Source: Phragmites australis
Taxonomy: Eukaryota > Streptophyta > Magnoliopsida > Poales > Poaceae
Direction: 5' to 3'
DNA length: 64,000 nucleotides
NCBI RefSeq assembly: GCF_958298935.1
Contig: NC_084923.1
Coordinates: forward strand, 22,606,501-22,670,500
Made by a program: the position numbers and the translations under genes. Shown piece by piece: positions 10,010 to 20,507 of the stretch. Each line of letters opens with the position of its first letter. Position 1 is the first letter of the stretch. The notes under the pieces were generated by a model. It saw nothing but the letters and a program-made list of their open reading frames with translations, was not told the origin of the DNA and ran no database searches.

Positions 10010-11375
10010 CGCTTTATGGTCTTCTTATCAAGAATCATAGACTTTTTAATCACCCCATGTCAACAACATTATCATTAAAATTATGGTGTGGTAAGCCTTT
10101 AGTGAGCGACGCAACAAGCATTGACTTAGTACTTATATGTTTAACACGGATTGCTTGCTCCTATATTCTATCTTTCACAACATAATATTAAATATCGATG
10201 TGTTTAGCAGCATCACTCGACTTGTTGTTACTCGTATAGAAACTGAGTATAACATAAGTTGTTTCATAATACTGTCTTACATTCTTAATTCTAGGGTAAC
10301 ATAATCATAAGTTCTTTAGTCATACAGCCTATCTGGTAGCCTTATAACATGCTATAAACTCAGTTTGTATTATTGACGGTGACATAAGTGTCTATTTGGA
10401 GCTTTTTTACGAGATAGCTCCTCTAGTAAGAGTGAGAATATAAACTATCCTGGATTTCTTAGTATCCACACACCTCGCAAATGAATTTTAAACATGAGCA
10501 TGTAATGCTTAATGCCTTGCAAATAGTGAAAGACTTTCTTAATTACTTTCCATAGGTCAAGTTTTGGATTTGACTGATATTTGCGAAGCATTCCGGTTAC
10601 GAAAACTAAATTAGTGCATGTACATAATGCTTTTGACTGTTAAAACATAAGGAACCGACTTCATCTGACCAGTTTCATAATGGTTCTTCGGACATCGCAT
10701 ACTAAAATACTCCAAACTTATTGCCCTTTACCATAGGAGCAGGCGAGGCAAACACTTATGCATATTGTATTTCTTTAGTACTATATTAATGTGTGCCTTT
10801 GAACCTATCTCGATGAATATCATTATAAAGGATATAAGAAGCTTCACTGAGATCCTTCTGATGACTAAGATAGGAAAATTTTCCCTTCTAAATTTTACTT
10901 AAACGCAGTTTTCAATTTCCTTATGATTTGAACCAAAACGAAAAGAATCATTTGTTGAGTTTTATTATGGTCAATCCCTTCTCTTTGAATCTTGCTTTGA
11001 ACTTTTTGATGTTTTCCTTAGAGCCACATTTTGTTTTATAGATCATTTACAGCCTACTGTTTTGGCTTCGTCGAGAATTTGTACTAAGTGCCATTCATCT
11101 TTATTGCTTAGAGACTTTAATTTTATCTTCATGGCGTTAAGCCATTCAGGCGAACGTACTTTATATGAGTTGGTATCTTCTGAGATTGTGCTGAGGCTCA
11201 TCGTTAGGTGCTTCATTAGGAATTTCAAAAACTTTAATAGCTCACCCTCATTTATGCAATGGTCAAGGTCAGAGGAGTCTAAAGGGTGGAGAATCACTTC
11301 CTTAATGAGATGTTCTATTCTCCTCCTCGAAATGTGGCAAAAAAAGATATCGTCACGGTTTTGAATAAGTCTCAT
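10010..11375 (-). pseudogene. Decayed copia RT and RNase H
   Basis: ORF 11375-11043 contains PEWLNAMKIKLKSLSNKDEW and then LVQILDEAKTVGCK, the start of copia RT. Further left in broken frames one can still read KKFKARF, later PAPMVKGNKFGVF, and near the end KHIDI followed by HISTKSMLVASLTKGLP and VVDMG, which match the RNase H C-terminus of copia polyproteins. The region is unable to encode a protein. Confidence 0.75.
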
Positions 11376-11539
11376 TATTCACATCACAATCATTTAGAGA
11401 TATCAAGAATTCATTTAGAGAAAGCAAGACAAATAATTTTTGAATTTGAACTTAATGACACAACAATTGTCTTTAAAATTACATTAATAACCATAATCGT
11501 CAAATAAAGAAACTAAATAAGTTTCCTCCTGATGGAAGA

Positions 11540-12240
11540 AACATAGAAACATTATTAATGTAGTTTCTTCTTAAATTTATAATTCTCTTGAAATTTTCTC
11601 TTACTGGAGCCACTAATATGATACAATCTTTGTTTTTGACCCTTAGCCTCTCCTCCTCTTGGACACATATCGTGATGAAGTCATTTATGATCCACTTCCC
11701 CTTCTTAGTGCTGTAATTGATCTTAAATGGAGTAAACTCAGGAGGTATAGATGTCATAATAAAACATACAAGAAAATCATCAGAGATCTCCATGTCCACA
11801 CCTTTGAACTTACCAGTCAAGTCAGTCATCATCATAATGTGATCTCTTATACTGTCGGGCCTATCATACTTAGTGCTAAGTGTACTGGCATAAAAGGTGC
11901 CTTTAAATTGCTCACGCCAGGTATGTCTTAACAGTATCGAGTCAGGGTTTGCTCCCATTATCTTAACTGGTATAGAGTTCTTCATAACCATTAGAGACAA
12001 ACACCCACTTCTCAGCAGTAGCATCACAAGTTTTCTTAAGTTTATCATAATTCTTCACGCCGATAGCTAGAGCAGTGGGAGCATCAACCCCGAGTGCATA
12101 ATCAAGGTTCAGAACGCCAAGGACAACTGTTACTTTTGCTTTGAAAGAGGAAAAAAGTGCTTCCTACTTAACGCCGTCAATTATGGCGATAACGGTAGAA
12201 GCGTTAAGAGCAGAAGGAAAAATTAGATCTCATGACAACA
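11540..12240 (-). pseudogene. Copia gag (UBN2-like), decayed
   Basis: The minus strand encodes segments of a retrotran_gag_2/UBN2 gag: EKWVFVSNGYEELY near the start, then FYASTLSTKYDRPDSIRDHI, MMMTDLTGKFKGVDMEISDD, and FIMTSIPPEFTPFKINYSTK followed by EEERLRVKN. At least one frameshift near 11900-11950 and several stops break it. It belongs with the RT and RNase H remnant to its left. Confidence 0.8.
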
Positions 12241-12555
12241 TTATCATGAGGAAAAATTGGGCATTAGCCGACAAGAGACTAGTAAAAAATTGGAGTGCTA
12301 ACTGACATCTGCGATTTTTCCATTTTGAATTATATTTTTACAATTTTCCAATAAATATTATTATTTAAAAAAAATCAAAATCCAATAACTCAGTCGCTCT
12401 CGGATTTTTACCAAATGAAGAACATGGAAGTACACGGTTCAGCATAATTTGACCACAAAAGATGTGAATTAATTCACACTATCAGCTCTTATTGGCAAGC
12501 ACAAACCGGAAGGACGATACACACTCTAAAAAGTAGGTAACTGGCTAGAGCTGAT
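12241..12555. other. AT-rich spacer, 3' flank of the dirigent gene
   Basis: No coding features. On the minus strand it should hold the dirigent 3' UTR. An AATAAG hexamer near 12486 and AATAATAT near 12360 could serve as polyadenylation signals, but neither is strong. Confidence 0.35.
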
Positions 12556-13098
12556 TTAGACACCGATCTTGACGTAGAGTTCCATCTCGAAGACGACGGT
12601 GCTGGGCGTGGGGTTCCCGAACTTTGTCATCAGGCTGTAGCCCCTCGCCCGCCGGAACCTCCCCGTGCCGCCCACCACGCCGCGCTCCACCACGGCCTTG
12701 CCGTCGCCGCCGAAGTCGGAGCGGCCGTTCACTACCAGCGTGCTGCCATTGTAGTCCCCGTCCGTGAACACGAGGCTGAGGATGGTGCACGACGCCGCAG
12801 GGCTCCCCAGGTCGGCCTGCACCAGCAGCCCCTCGGCGCGGCCAAGGTACTGCGACGTCGGGTCCGACCCCTCGCGGAGCTCGTCGTCGATCGCGCTGAG
12901 GCTGCCGAAGGAGGAGTTGCCCCCGAGCGGGGAGCCGTTGAGCAGGGCTGTGGTGGCGTTGGCGCCCGTGATGGTCTCGTGGATGTAAAGGTGGAGGTGC
13001 GTCATGCCGTCGTTGCCGTCCGCTGCTGCCGCTGGGAAGGCGACGGCGGCGAGGAAGGCGAGGAAGGCGAGGGTCGCCGGAGAGCAGGGCGTTGACAT
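12556..13098 (-). CDS. Dirigent family protein, secreted, 180 aa, single exon
   Basis: An uninterrupted GC-rich ORF ends at TAA 12558-12556. The ATG at 13098-13096 is chosen because it is followed by a clean signal peptide (MSTPCSPATLAFLAFLAAVA then FPAAAADG); the reading frame stays open 18 codons further upstream, but that stretch is acidic and unlike a signal peptide. The mature part matches the dirigent family (PF03018): LHLYIHETITGAN at the first strand, SQYLGRAEGLLVQADL, VFTDGDYNGSTLVVNGR, and the signature VVGGTGRFRRARGY. Three N-glycosylation sequons (NATT, NSSF, NGST) fit a secreted protein. The length of about 180 is normal for the family. Dirigent proteins steer stereoselective radical coupling in lignan and lignin chemistry in the apoplast; the actual substrate cannot be read from sequence. 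The gene lies between decayed retroelements. No convincing TATA box was found. Confidence 0.9.
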   Translation of the reverse strand: MSTPCSPATLAFLAFLAAVAFPAAAADGNDGMTHLHLYIHETITGANATTALLNGSPLGGNSSFGSLSAIDDELREGSDPTSQYLGRAEGLLVQADLGSPAASCTILSLVFTDGDYNGSTLVVNGRSDFGGDGKAVVERGVVGGTGRFRRARGYSLMTKFGNPTPSTVVFEMELYVKIGV

Positions 13099-14101
13099 GG
13101 TGTCGTTGGAGTATTCGTCGTCCTCACCAACCGCACACGGTGAGGGCAACACTCAACAACTACAACTACTATAGTTGCACGTAGCTGTAGTTGGAATTTT
13201 TGCTCAACAGCCCTGCTCCTCTTTTGGCTCAAATTCAATTGAAAAAGTCATGGTACGTGTTGTGAGGGATGGCATGTAGACTTTACCCCCACCTTGCCAA
13301 TCCAACCAAGGTGGTGTACCCAACATAAAAAGAACCTCATGTGAGGCTACTAGAGTATGAAGCATGCTTGGCATTTTATTTGCGTGACTTACGTTTTGCA
13401 GCTTACGTTCTTATTTGCTAAGTTTCATTGCTACCTAGTTTTATAAAATATACGTAGTGCAATTTTCACTCTGCAAAATGGTAAAACAATGATAACCTAC
13501 TGGGTGTTGATTAATTTGGCGGTTGAAAATTGTGACTATTGGGTGTTGGTTAACAATAGATTTGTTGTTTTGTATCACGAAGTTAGTGTGGTCAGGTAGG
13601 CGGCAGGGCAAGACACAACCAGCAAATCGTAGATGGTAGAGCTTTGACCTCCAACAGCGATAAGAAACTTTGAAGAAGTTGTGGGTCCGTAATGTAGGAC
13701 ATGGGGACCAAAGCATTATTCTCACGCCATGGCAACAAGTTGGTGAGAGGACACGTTTGAATGAATCCGTAAGGAAAATTCGAAAATCAAATTAGAAAGT
13801 TGTTACGCGACATTAGGTGGTGGTGTCAGAAAAGCGACGTAACAAGGAATAGCTCCTAGGCCACATATAGAGTTACAATCTACGATAACGACAAGAAACC
13901 AATAAAACCGTGAATCAAAATGTGTTACATAAAGGTTGTTGAGATTATTTTTAGTCACATCAAAGTTATATCAACTCTAGACCATACAATTTGCGTGATC
14001 CACCTCTGTAGTCATGAGCCGTGTCACTGCTGCTAGTCCTAGCTAGCTTTTGGCAGCAGTCGCGAGAGATATAGAGTTGCTCTCCGATCGATTTTTCAAG
14101 T
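13099..14101. other. Upstream flank of the dirigent gene; no recognised feature
   Basis: Minus-strand transcription of the dirigent gene would start in the first few hundred bases here. CTATAGT near 13167 is a poor TATA candidate. The rest has only short, unconvincing ORFs and no recognisable transposon end. Confidence 0.3.
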
Positions 14102-14599
14102 TTGATGGTTAAGATTGTTAAGGTGTACTATACATGTAGCACGTTTTGCCCAAAAAAATTTCTATGGACGTGCTGCACAGCCCGTGTCATACAGCACGCC
14201 CCGGATTCAAACCAGTTGTTATTTGCGTGCATCTTAAAGTATCCACGCGAGCCTGGCACAAGTCACCATCGTCAATGCAGCGAGCCGGAGCCGCTTCCAC
14301 CTCGCCTGTACCATCCTTGCCTGAAAATTCCTTCCTACTCGGCCGACCCTCGCCTCATCTCCCTTCGCCATTGCCTCCATGACCCCCCACATCGCCGCCG
14401 ACCTCCCAAGAACCAACTCGCCTCCGCCAAGAGGCGGAGCCCAGGCCCGACCACCATGGGCAGGTGCCCGCACCTGCATCTCCGCCGCCGCCTCGCACGC
14501 CACCACCTTCCGCCGAGGGGCCGTCAGTGCGTCGCCGAGTCGGACGGGGATGTCTGCCGTCCTGGGCTGGTGGCCGTCTCCGAGATCGTGCCCATATAA
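14102..14599 (+). other. GC-rich ORF cluster, unrecognised, possibly an exon of a captured gene
   Basis: From about 14270 the sequence is strongly GC-rich and open in several frames on both strands, with Pro/Arg/Ala-rich translations. The longest plus-strand frame is 165 residues, but no domain is recognised and overlapping frames are equally long, as composition alone would give. It lies just upstream of SNAPC3-like exon fragments on the same strand and may be a first exon with a low-complexity leader. Confidence 0.25.
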
Positions 14600-14749
14600 T
14601 TATCCACTTTATGATAATGCACTCGAGGGAGAACCTGATGGCCCTTCTATGATTATGCACTTGAGACCATAAATTAAATTAAGACTTTACCGTATGATCT
14701 CTTTCACGCCACGATCTTAAATGAAAAATGATTCTTTGGGTGCACTGGT

Positions 14750-15206
14750 GATTCTGTGACGTCTAAAGGTTCCAAGTCATCATCTGAGAAAATTGAGATG
14801 GCAAGATCTCTTATATACATCAGGGCACCTTGGAAGGTTTGGATTATCTCAGTTCATGTATGGCATCTCTTTACACAAACTCTTGTCTTTGGAATTTTAG
14901 TCTTACAATCTATCTTCTTCCTAGAACAAAGCTTTGAAATCTGACGAGCACAGGCCTGTGATCCATCCAGAAGTAATTCATTGTGTAGAAATTTATCAGA
15001 AGAGATACGGCTCTTTGAAAGTAATAGCTTACCCTTTAGTTACAACTTACACATACTTATTCTTATGGTGAAAGCTCCAGTTTTGATTTCCATGACTTGC
15101 AGAGCCAGGAATTTCTTGTGTTGGGAAGCCAATTCCTTAGTGATCTAAGGGACAACATTTATTGTTTGACTGATAAGTTGATGAAGGTGGCTGGGAAACA
15201 CGATCT
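14750..15206 (+). pseudogene. SNAPC3/SRD2-like gene fragment (snRNA-activating complex subunit)
   Basis: Two exon-like blocks in order on the plus strand resemble plant SRD2/SNAPC3, a subunit that activates snRNA gene transcription in the nucleus. The first (about 14750-14835) reads SKSSSEKIEMARSLIYIRAP. The second begins after a splice-acceptor-like CATGACTTGCAG (ends 15102) and reads QEFLVLGSQFLSDLRDNIYC, then LTDKLMKVAGKHD, closely resembling the family's conserved central block, before a stop at about 15210. The rest of the protein (the Cys/His-rich C-terminal domain) is missing. This is a gene fragment, not a functional gene. The second block is the strong evidence; the first is weaker. 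Confidence 0.6.
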
Positions 15207-15462
15207 GCTATAAAACTAATATTTTCATTCTGTTTGTGCTTTTCTAAGGCACCTAACCAGGTTTTGTGAAGCTCGTGTCAGGACCTTCACATTATACCAA
15301 GAACATGTGCCCTGTTGTTTCCTTTTCAACGAAACTTCTCTCTTTTCCTCCTAATCAGAAGACCGTAGCTCATGAACAAGCCATGTTGAGCTGTAAGGTA
15401 GTGCTCAATTATGAAAGGCACCTGGCATACAAGCTGTCAGTACAGCATCAACTTTGCTTCCG

Positions 15463-15586
15463 GTTATTCTTGTGTGTCATGCAAATGATCATTCTATTGT
15501 ACTACCTTGCAGAAGCTGTTGTGGGTTACTCTTGTGTGTCATGCAAATGATTATTCTATTGTACTACCTTGCAGAAGCTGTTGTGG
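15463..15586. repeat. 62-bp tandem duplication spanning a splice-acceptor-like site
   Basis: Two adjacent 62-base copies start at 15463 and 15525 and differ at about two positions. Each contains TACTACCTTGCAG followed by AAGCTGTTGTGGG, so a possible intron end and exon start have been doubled. Confidence 0.85.
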
Positions 15587-15740
15587 GTGCTGAAATTAGC
15601 GAAGATGAGAGCTTAGCGACCATGGGCCTTCCGACAAGTGATGAAATGCAAAAGCAAGAAATTGCCTGTTATGCGAAGATGGTGGCCAAATTGGGGAAGC
15701 ACAAACTGGTTCAGTTTGCTACAATACATTGTCTACGATG
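15587..15740 (+). other. Exon-like open stretch, protein unidentified
   Basis: Following the second acceptor-like CTTGCAG the frame AVVGAEISEDESLATMGLPT continues through SDEMQKQEIACYAKMVAKLG to KHKLVQ and a stop near 15740. Codon use looks protein-like and the translation is balanced in composition. I do not recognise the family. It may be another exon of the SNAPC3-like fragment or part of a second captured gene. Confidence 0.3.
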
Positions 15741-15813
15741 AGAATAGCTGAAAATTCTGAAAATTTCATATTTCATTGTCTACGATGAGAATAGCTGAAA
15801 ATTCTGAAAATTT
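15727..15813. repeat. 47-bp tandem duplication
   Basis: CATTGTCTACGATGAGAATA and the following bases through AAAATTTC occur at 15727 and again at 15774, nearly identical. This is the second local tandem duplication within 350 bases. Confidence 0.85.
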
Positions 15814-16297
15814 CGGAGCATCAGCATATGCACTTGGGCACACTCAGATTATCATTATATTGGAGAATATGACCTACTCATCTGAGCACCAAACACATGT
15901 ATGCCAACTAGCCAAGCTGTTTACCTGCTCAACATCACTTACATCATTGTTGGCTCTGTCAATTTGATAGAGTAAAAATGGATGAGAAACTGTATAATTT
16001 TTCAGTTTTGATAGTGTCAAATTTTTCATATGCCAAGAAACTTTACAAATATTCAGTTTTGACCCAGACAAATTCTTGCAGATTTCTTGCAGACTCACAG
16101 TACTGGTCTCATGGTCAAATAGTGATGAGATGAGTAAGTAAGCTTATCAAAACTGAAGGAAAGAAGGGATACTGAAGCATGAATTTTGGGCTACAGAATC
16201 ATAGTAAAAGTACTTGATACCATAAGTGATATTGAGGTTTAAATCCTTTACTACTGAATGACACATAAACTAGCGCGAGGAAGCCTGCAGCTCCATG
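15814..16297. other. AT-rich, no recognised feature
   Basis: Only short ORFs and intron-like T-rich DNA are present. It may be intron sequence of the same gene fragment. Confidence 0.3.
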
Positions 16298-16420
16298 GAC
16301 CTGGCGCGGTGGCGACGCTACGACACGCCGTACGTTGGACCTGGGCGGCCCTTCAGCTGACCTGGCGGCGACGCTACGAACCGGCGTACGTTCGACCTGG
16401 GCGGCCGCCCAGAACCTGCC
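16298..16420. repeat. 61-bp imperfect tandem repeat, GC-rich
   Basis: Two copies start at 16298 and 16359, each beginning GACCTGGCG, containing GGCGACGCTACGA and a CGTACGTT block. The copies are clearly related but diverged. Confidence 0.7.
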
Positions 16421-17293
16421 GTACTTGGATCTACGGGTACTTTCGTTCGGCTGCCTTTCTTTGTTTCCTTCGGCTGCTCTTTTTTTTTTTTTCGTTCGGC
16501 TGCATTCTTTGAGATTGATGTCGCGGACAGCTGGCTTAAAACCGGGGCGTGCTGCAGGACACGGGATGTGATTCTAAAAATTCTTTGACAATTTTTTTTT
16601 TCCGTTTTGCATCCAAGCTATACTACTTGCCCCCGGTGTTCGTGTGGTCCTCGGATTTACCATCTAATGCTAGTTAGTTTGGTTGAGTATACGTATGGTT
16701 CATTGGTTCTAGGACTGCAACTTGCAACATACCATCGGCCAAAGATAATTAGTTGGCCTCAGACGCATCACATCTTCAGTTATGAAAACTGGAAGCCCCC
16801 CCCCCCCTTCCTTTTTAACGTTGAAAAGGTTATTACTTATTAGAAGTTTAGTTCAGTCATGGTTTGTTAGGCAGACAAATCAACGGCTAGATATTATTTA
16901 TTTATAGCATCTCTTTTTCTTTAGCACATTTGGTCTAGGCTTGCCGTGGAGCTTTCGGAGAGCCTCAATTGGTAAATATAAAGATTCCAATACTGAACGT
17001 GGGCTATATTAGTAAGTGCCTTCCAACCAGCAAGACCTAACACGTTTGTAATTTTTTCACACGCTATATTATTGTCTTGTTGGGAGTTAACTTCTTAGTA
17101 ATCGTTTGCTTATTTGTTTCATTATCCAAAAAATTCTAAAATACACGACAAATATTATTGGCTATGTAAGATAAATAATAAAAAAGAACAATAAGCATTG
17201 TAGGTCCACCCACAGGTCTATCTATTCTATCTTCTTTATAATCTAAAGCTCCTCGATTTCTCCACGCCTCGTTGAGCCACATCTGCAAAAAAA
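16421..17293. other. Intergenic, mostly AT-rich
   Basis: No gene recognised. It contains T runs near 16490 and 16590 and a run of about 13 C at 16798-16810. No transposon ends were found. Confidence 0.3.
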
Positions 17294-17690
17294 TTGGACC
17301 GTCGGATCATGATTGAACGGTCAGACATCTGGCTTCCAGAGACTTCGTGCAATTTCTTCTCTTCGCATTCCAACTTGCGTCCGCCGCCGCTCTCCTCCAG
17401 CTCGGCAGTTCGTCCCGTCGTCGTCTCACCCGAACCAACTGCGGCGCCCCTTCTGCCGCTGCGCCGGCTCTCGCCATCGCCATCGCCTCCACCTCCGCTG
17501 CTGACGAGGAGGCTCCCGCCCCATCTCAGCGGCTGCGGCGGCTCCCGCCCTAGCTCCTCAACCACTGCCGTCAACGCCTGCCTCTAAACACGGCTCCCCA
17601 CGAAGTGCTGCCCGCAGTACTACGGCAGCGGCTTCTCCATCCGCGTGCCGCCGACATTTGACGACATCCCCATGAAGAACAATTAACCGG
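17294..17690 (+). pseudogene. GC-rich gene fragment, possibly PsbP-domain-like (tentative)
   Basis: The plus strand is GC-rich with a Ser/Pro/Arg-rich frame (17294-17587) resembling a plastid transit peptide in composition. After a stop, another frame reads YYGSGFSIRVPPTFDDIP (near 17618-17670), which recalls the start of the mature part of thylakoid-lumen PsbP-domain proteins. The match is only about 18 residues and ends in a stop, so the identification is weak. If right, it is the first exon of a captured nuclear photosynthesis gene. Confidence 0.25.
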
Positions 17691-18836
17691 TCTCGTTTTC
17701 TCTCGCGATTAGGGCCTCGATGGCCATTGCCGACGTGCGGGTGTACTCACGATTAGGTCAACGCGGAGGTCAGGATCGAACGCCAAAGAGCGAGTTGATG
17801 CTGTCCATCGCCTCGCCGAGCTGCAGAACTGCTACATCCTGACCAGCGATCGCGGATCTCCCCTTGACGAGATGCGCACAGACCAAGTGTTTGCATGCTT
17901 CTGGATTGATTTGTGCTCTGTTTCTCGAGATGCCACGAGCCTCGGTTTCTTTGGATGCAACACAAGATGGTAATGTATGTTCATACGTCTATTGCAAATG
18001 TTAGAATTGCAGTACGAACACAGGTTTCTCTACTTTTCTGAACGTAGACAATACAACATGCTTGATGCATTGAAATACTAGAATATTCAGTTAGTAAAGG
18101 CTGGGAATTGATTTTGGATCTAAAGATTCTAAGTTTTCTTTTTCTCATACGCCACAGGTGACTCCTTACCATGCTCCCATGAAATGTTCGAGCATAAATG
18201 GAGTGCCACCGCGTCTAGGAGGGGTAGCGTCATCTGCAGCCACACAGGCTCAGAGCCCACATGGCGCTGGCTGTATGTACAGTGCACCAAATTATTTCCT
18301 TTTTCTGGCATTGTCAGCAGGTGAGCACACCATATATACAGCTCATGATAGTGGCATTGAAAGTGATATTTGTTCTTTGGTTGACTATCATTTATATTGA
18401 TTAGTAACTATGTGATTTATTTGTAGAATTATTTATTTATATCATGATGTTATTCTGATTTGATTCCCGGTAAATATTATTGAGATGATTTATAAGACTA
18501 GCATATGTATTGATTGATGATCATATTTCATGGATTATAGGTATAGAGATATCAAATCAATAATATGGACATTTTGTTAGGGTACGAATTCGAGAATGTC
18601 GAGATATAAAAATGAACCAAAGGAACTAATAATTCAAACCGGGATATAGATGTTTGCTACTATAGTACAAAACCGTCTACACATATGTACTCGCCATCTA
18701 CACAGCCAATTCATTAAATGATGGGTGACCGCCCATCTAGCGTCTAGCATCGGGGTGAACATTGATATTAACACATGAAATGAACAATATTGAGCATAAC
18801 TTGAAAAATACAAGGACAAGTGAGCAATAAGCTTAC
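17691..18836. other. Unassigned, with two exon-like stretches
   Basis: At about 17790-17965 the plus strand is open and reads RVDAVHRLAELQNCYILTSD. At about 18158-18330, after a T-rich tract ending CCACAG, it reads TPYHAPMKCSSINGVPPRLG and continues to GTGAGC. Neither is recognised. 18400-18836 is AT-rich with no feature. Confidence 0.25.
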
Positions 18837-19433
18837 CACCATAGTCCTTGTTCTCAACATCAACATAAGAGTCAAGAAGCACAAAAAGAACACCTGGAAG
18901 GCTTGTTTTTATTGAAAATGCAAAGCATGGTCAGCACACACTAAACCAGTGATCTATTAAGGTTATCTACTGAATAGTAAACAGACTTTTATATCTGCAA
19001 GTGCTTATAGCAGCACACATTTGCAGAGTAAATTTCTAGATAGCAACACATCATTTTGCAGATACAAACCAATGACATAGTGCCTAAGCGCAAGCAAAAA
19101 ATTGTGTTACATAAAGGATTACAAAGACCACAGGATTGAACTAGTTGAATGCAATAGAGACTTATCATGCATAGAATTCTTAGTTTTTCATGTTATCACA
19201 TTAAACAACTACAAATCTATATAGCACAAAATACATGGACCGAAACCAAAGATGCTATCCCATTGCATGTGTCTTGAGCATGGAAACAAACAAGGTACCT
19301 TCAAGCCTGCTTGCTGGATGTCTCATCAATCTCGCATCCGAATCCGTAGTAGGGCTCGCAGGATACGAGCTTGGAGAGGATGAGGTCTTCAGGGAGCTTG
19401 TCCAGGTAGTCTGGTGCTCCCGCAAGCTGCTTT
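18837..19433 (-). pseudogene. MORF2/DAG-like gene fragment, two exons, cut by a CACTA end
   Basis: Minus-strand exon-like block 18900-18837 reads LPGVLFVLLDSYVDVENKDY followed by GG. It closely matches the conserved core of plant MORF/DAG proteins, which edit plastid and mitochondrial RNA, and ends at a good donor (GGTG/GTAAGC). The upstream block 19433-19299 ends YYGFGCEIDETSSK, also MORF2-like, then has a 4-base insertion and stop just before GGTACC, where the family's LEG and intron donor are expected. The N-terminal part of this block (PDYLDKLPEDLILSKLV) is not clearly MORF. The fragment stops exactly at the CACTA terminus at 19434. Frameshift and truncation make it non-functional. Confidence 0.6.
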
Positions 19434-19800
19434 CACTACTACAGAAACTATTTTCAGAGGTGATTCGTAACCGGTTTTCACAGGCGTTTAGCGCAATTGT
19501 CTGTGATCAAAGGCCTGTGGAAATAAATAATTTTCAAAGGTGCAAAATAGACCGCATGTAGAAATTTGCAAAATAGACCGTCTGTGTAAATATATTTCTA
19601 CAAGCAGTTGTCTTAAGCAACCGCTTGGTGGTTCCTTAGGACAATCACTTGCGGAAATAGATTTTCACAGGCGGTTGTCCTAAGGAACCACCAAGCGGTT
19701 GTTTAAGACAGTAACTGCCTGTGAACCAATATCACAGGCGGTTACTTAAGTGAACTGCCTGTAGGCGGTGCGCCTATAAATAGATTTTCACAGGCACTCT
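19434..19800. repeat. CACTA terminal inverted repeat and subterminal repeats
   Basis: The motif TTTCACAGGCGGTT and its inverse (AACCGCCTGTGAAA, with AACTGCCTGTGAA variants) recur about ten times in both orientations between 19455 and 19800. Such subterminal arrays bind the TNP1/TNPA-type protein in well-studied CACTA elements. Confidence 0.75.
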
Positions 19801-20507
19801 ATCATCACTAATGCTACCCTTTTCTTCTCCTTTTTATTCCACATTTTCATGAACTGGACCTTAACTTGTTCTTGTATCTCTTCTTCTAGGGTCTTCTTAT
19901 ATCTTTTACAAGTCTTATACTGGCACGCGGCGTCTAGGAACTCATGCTTCCAGCCCACTTTTGATGCGATGTCTCGAGTGCGACCCGGGTGTTCCTTGTT
20001 CCTCAAAGCCTGGGTAAGCAGATCATTCTCCCTGTCGGGCTCTAGAGACCCTTCGTTAATAATCCCTTGAATGGTCTGGGTCACTTCCATGGTCTCGGGG
20101 CTTTTAAAGGCTAAGTCCCTAGACTCGATTCATTTTGACCGAGCATAGACCCAGTTCCCACTTCGGTCGTCATAATTTTCCAAAGGATTGGGTTTCCTAG
20201 CCCATACAGCCTCTTCTTCTTGTCTCCTCCATTCAGAAATTTTGGGGGCGTATCCAGACGAGCCTAGGTGATGGTGATACTTATTATTCTTAGCAAGGTG
20301 CTTGAACGATTCACTCAGTTTGATGGCCTCAAGTGTGGTCTTGTGCCTAACAAACTCCACCCATTGGTCTGGTGTAATTTTTCTGTATTTATTAAAGGGT
20401 ACCAAGTTCTTCTTCACGAAGTCCTTATTCAGCTCACTCTTCCAGCCCTGGAAGCTCTTTCCCATAGTTTTCAATGCATTTTGTTTGGCGGTTCCCTCTA
20501 TTCCCAA
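19788..20507 (-). pseudogene. TNP1-like CACTA-associated protein (Ptta/En/Spm transposase type)
   Basis: Two minus-strand ORFs in the same reading direction (20507-20130, 125 aa; 20090-19788, 100 aa) form one protein split by a stop near 20126. Diagnostic segments are GKSFQGWKSELNKDFVKKNL, TPDQWVEFVRHKTTLEA, SGYAPKISEWRRQEEEAVWA, and LTQALRNKEHPGRTRDIASK followed by a Lys/Glu-rich helix. They match plant 'Ptta/En/Spm' transposase-associated proteins and are homologous to the ORF at 45.3-46.0 kb. Its N-terminal half is missing to the right, where an LTR begins. Confidence 0.75.

Larger units (their letters stand above)
9961..12240 (-). mobile_element. Highly degenerate second copia element
   Basis: Reading the minus strand gives a copia gag (12240-11540), then the integrase-RT linker and RT start (11375-11043), then decayed RT and RNase H (to about 10010). 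Protease and integrase core are absent between 11540 and 11375, indicating an internal deletion. Stops and indels are dense, so this is much older than the SIRE-type copy. No LTRs were recognised. Confidence 0.75.

Noticed and set aside
9779..10185. Plus-strand ORFs of 72 and 132 aa
   Set aside because: They span the end of a gypsy LTR and an antisense copia remnant; the copia reading on the minus strand explains the sequence.
12764..12988. Plus-strand ORF inside the dirigent gene
   Set aside because: Shadow of the dirigent coding sequence.
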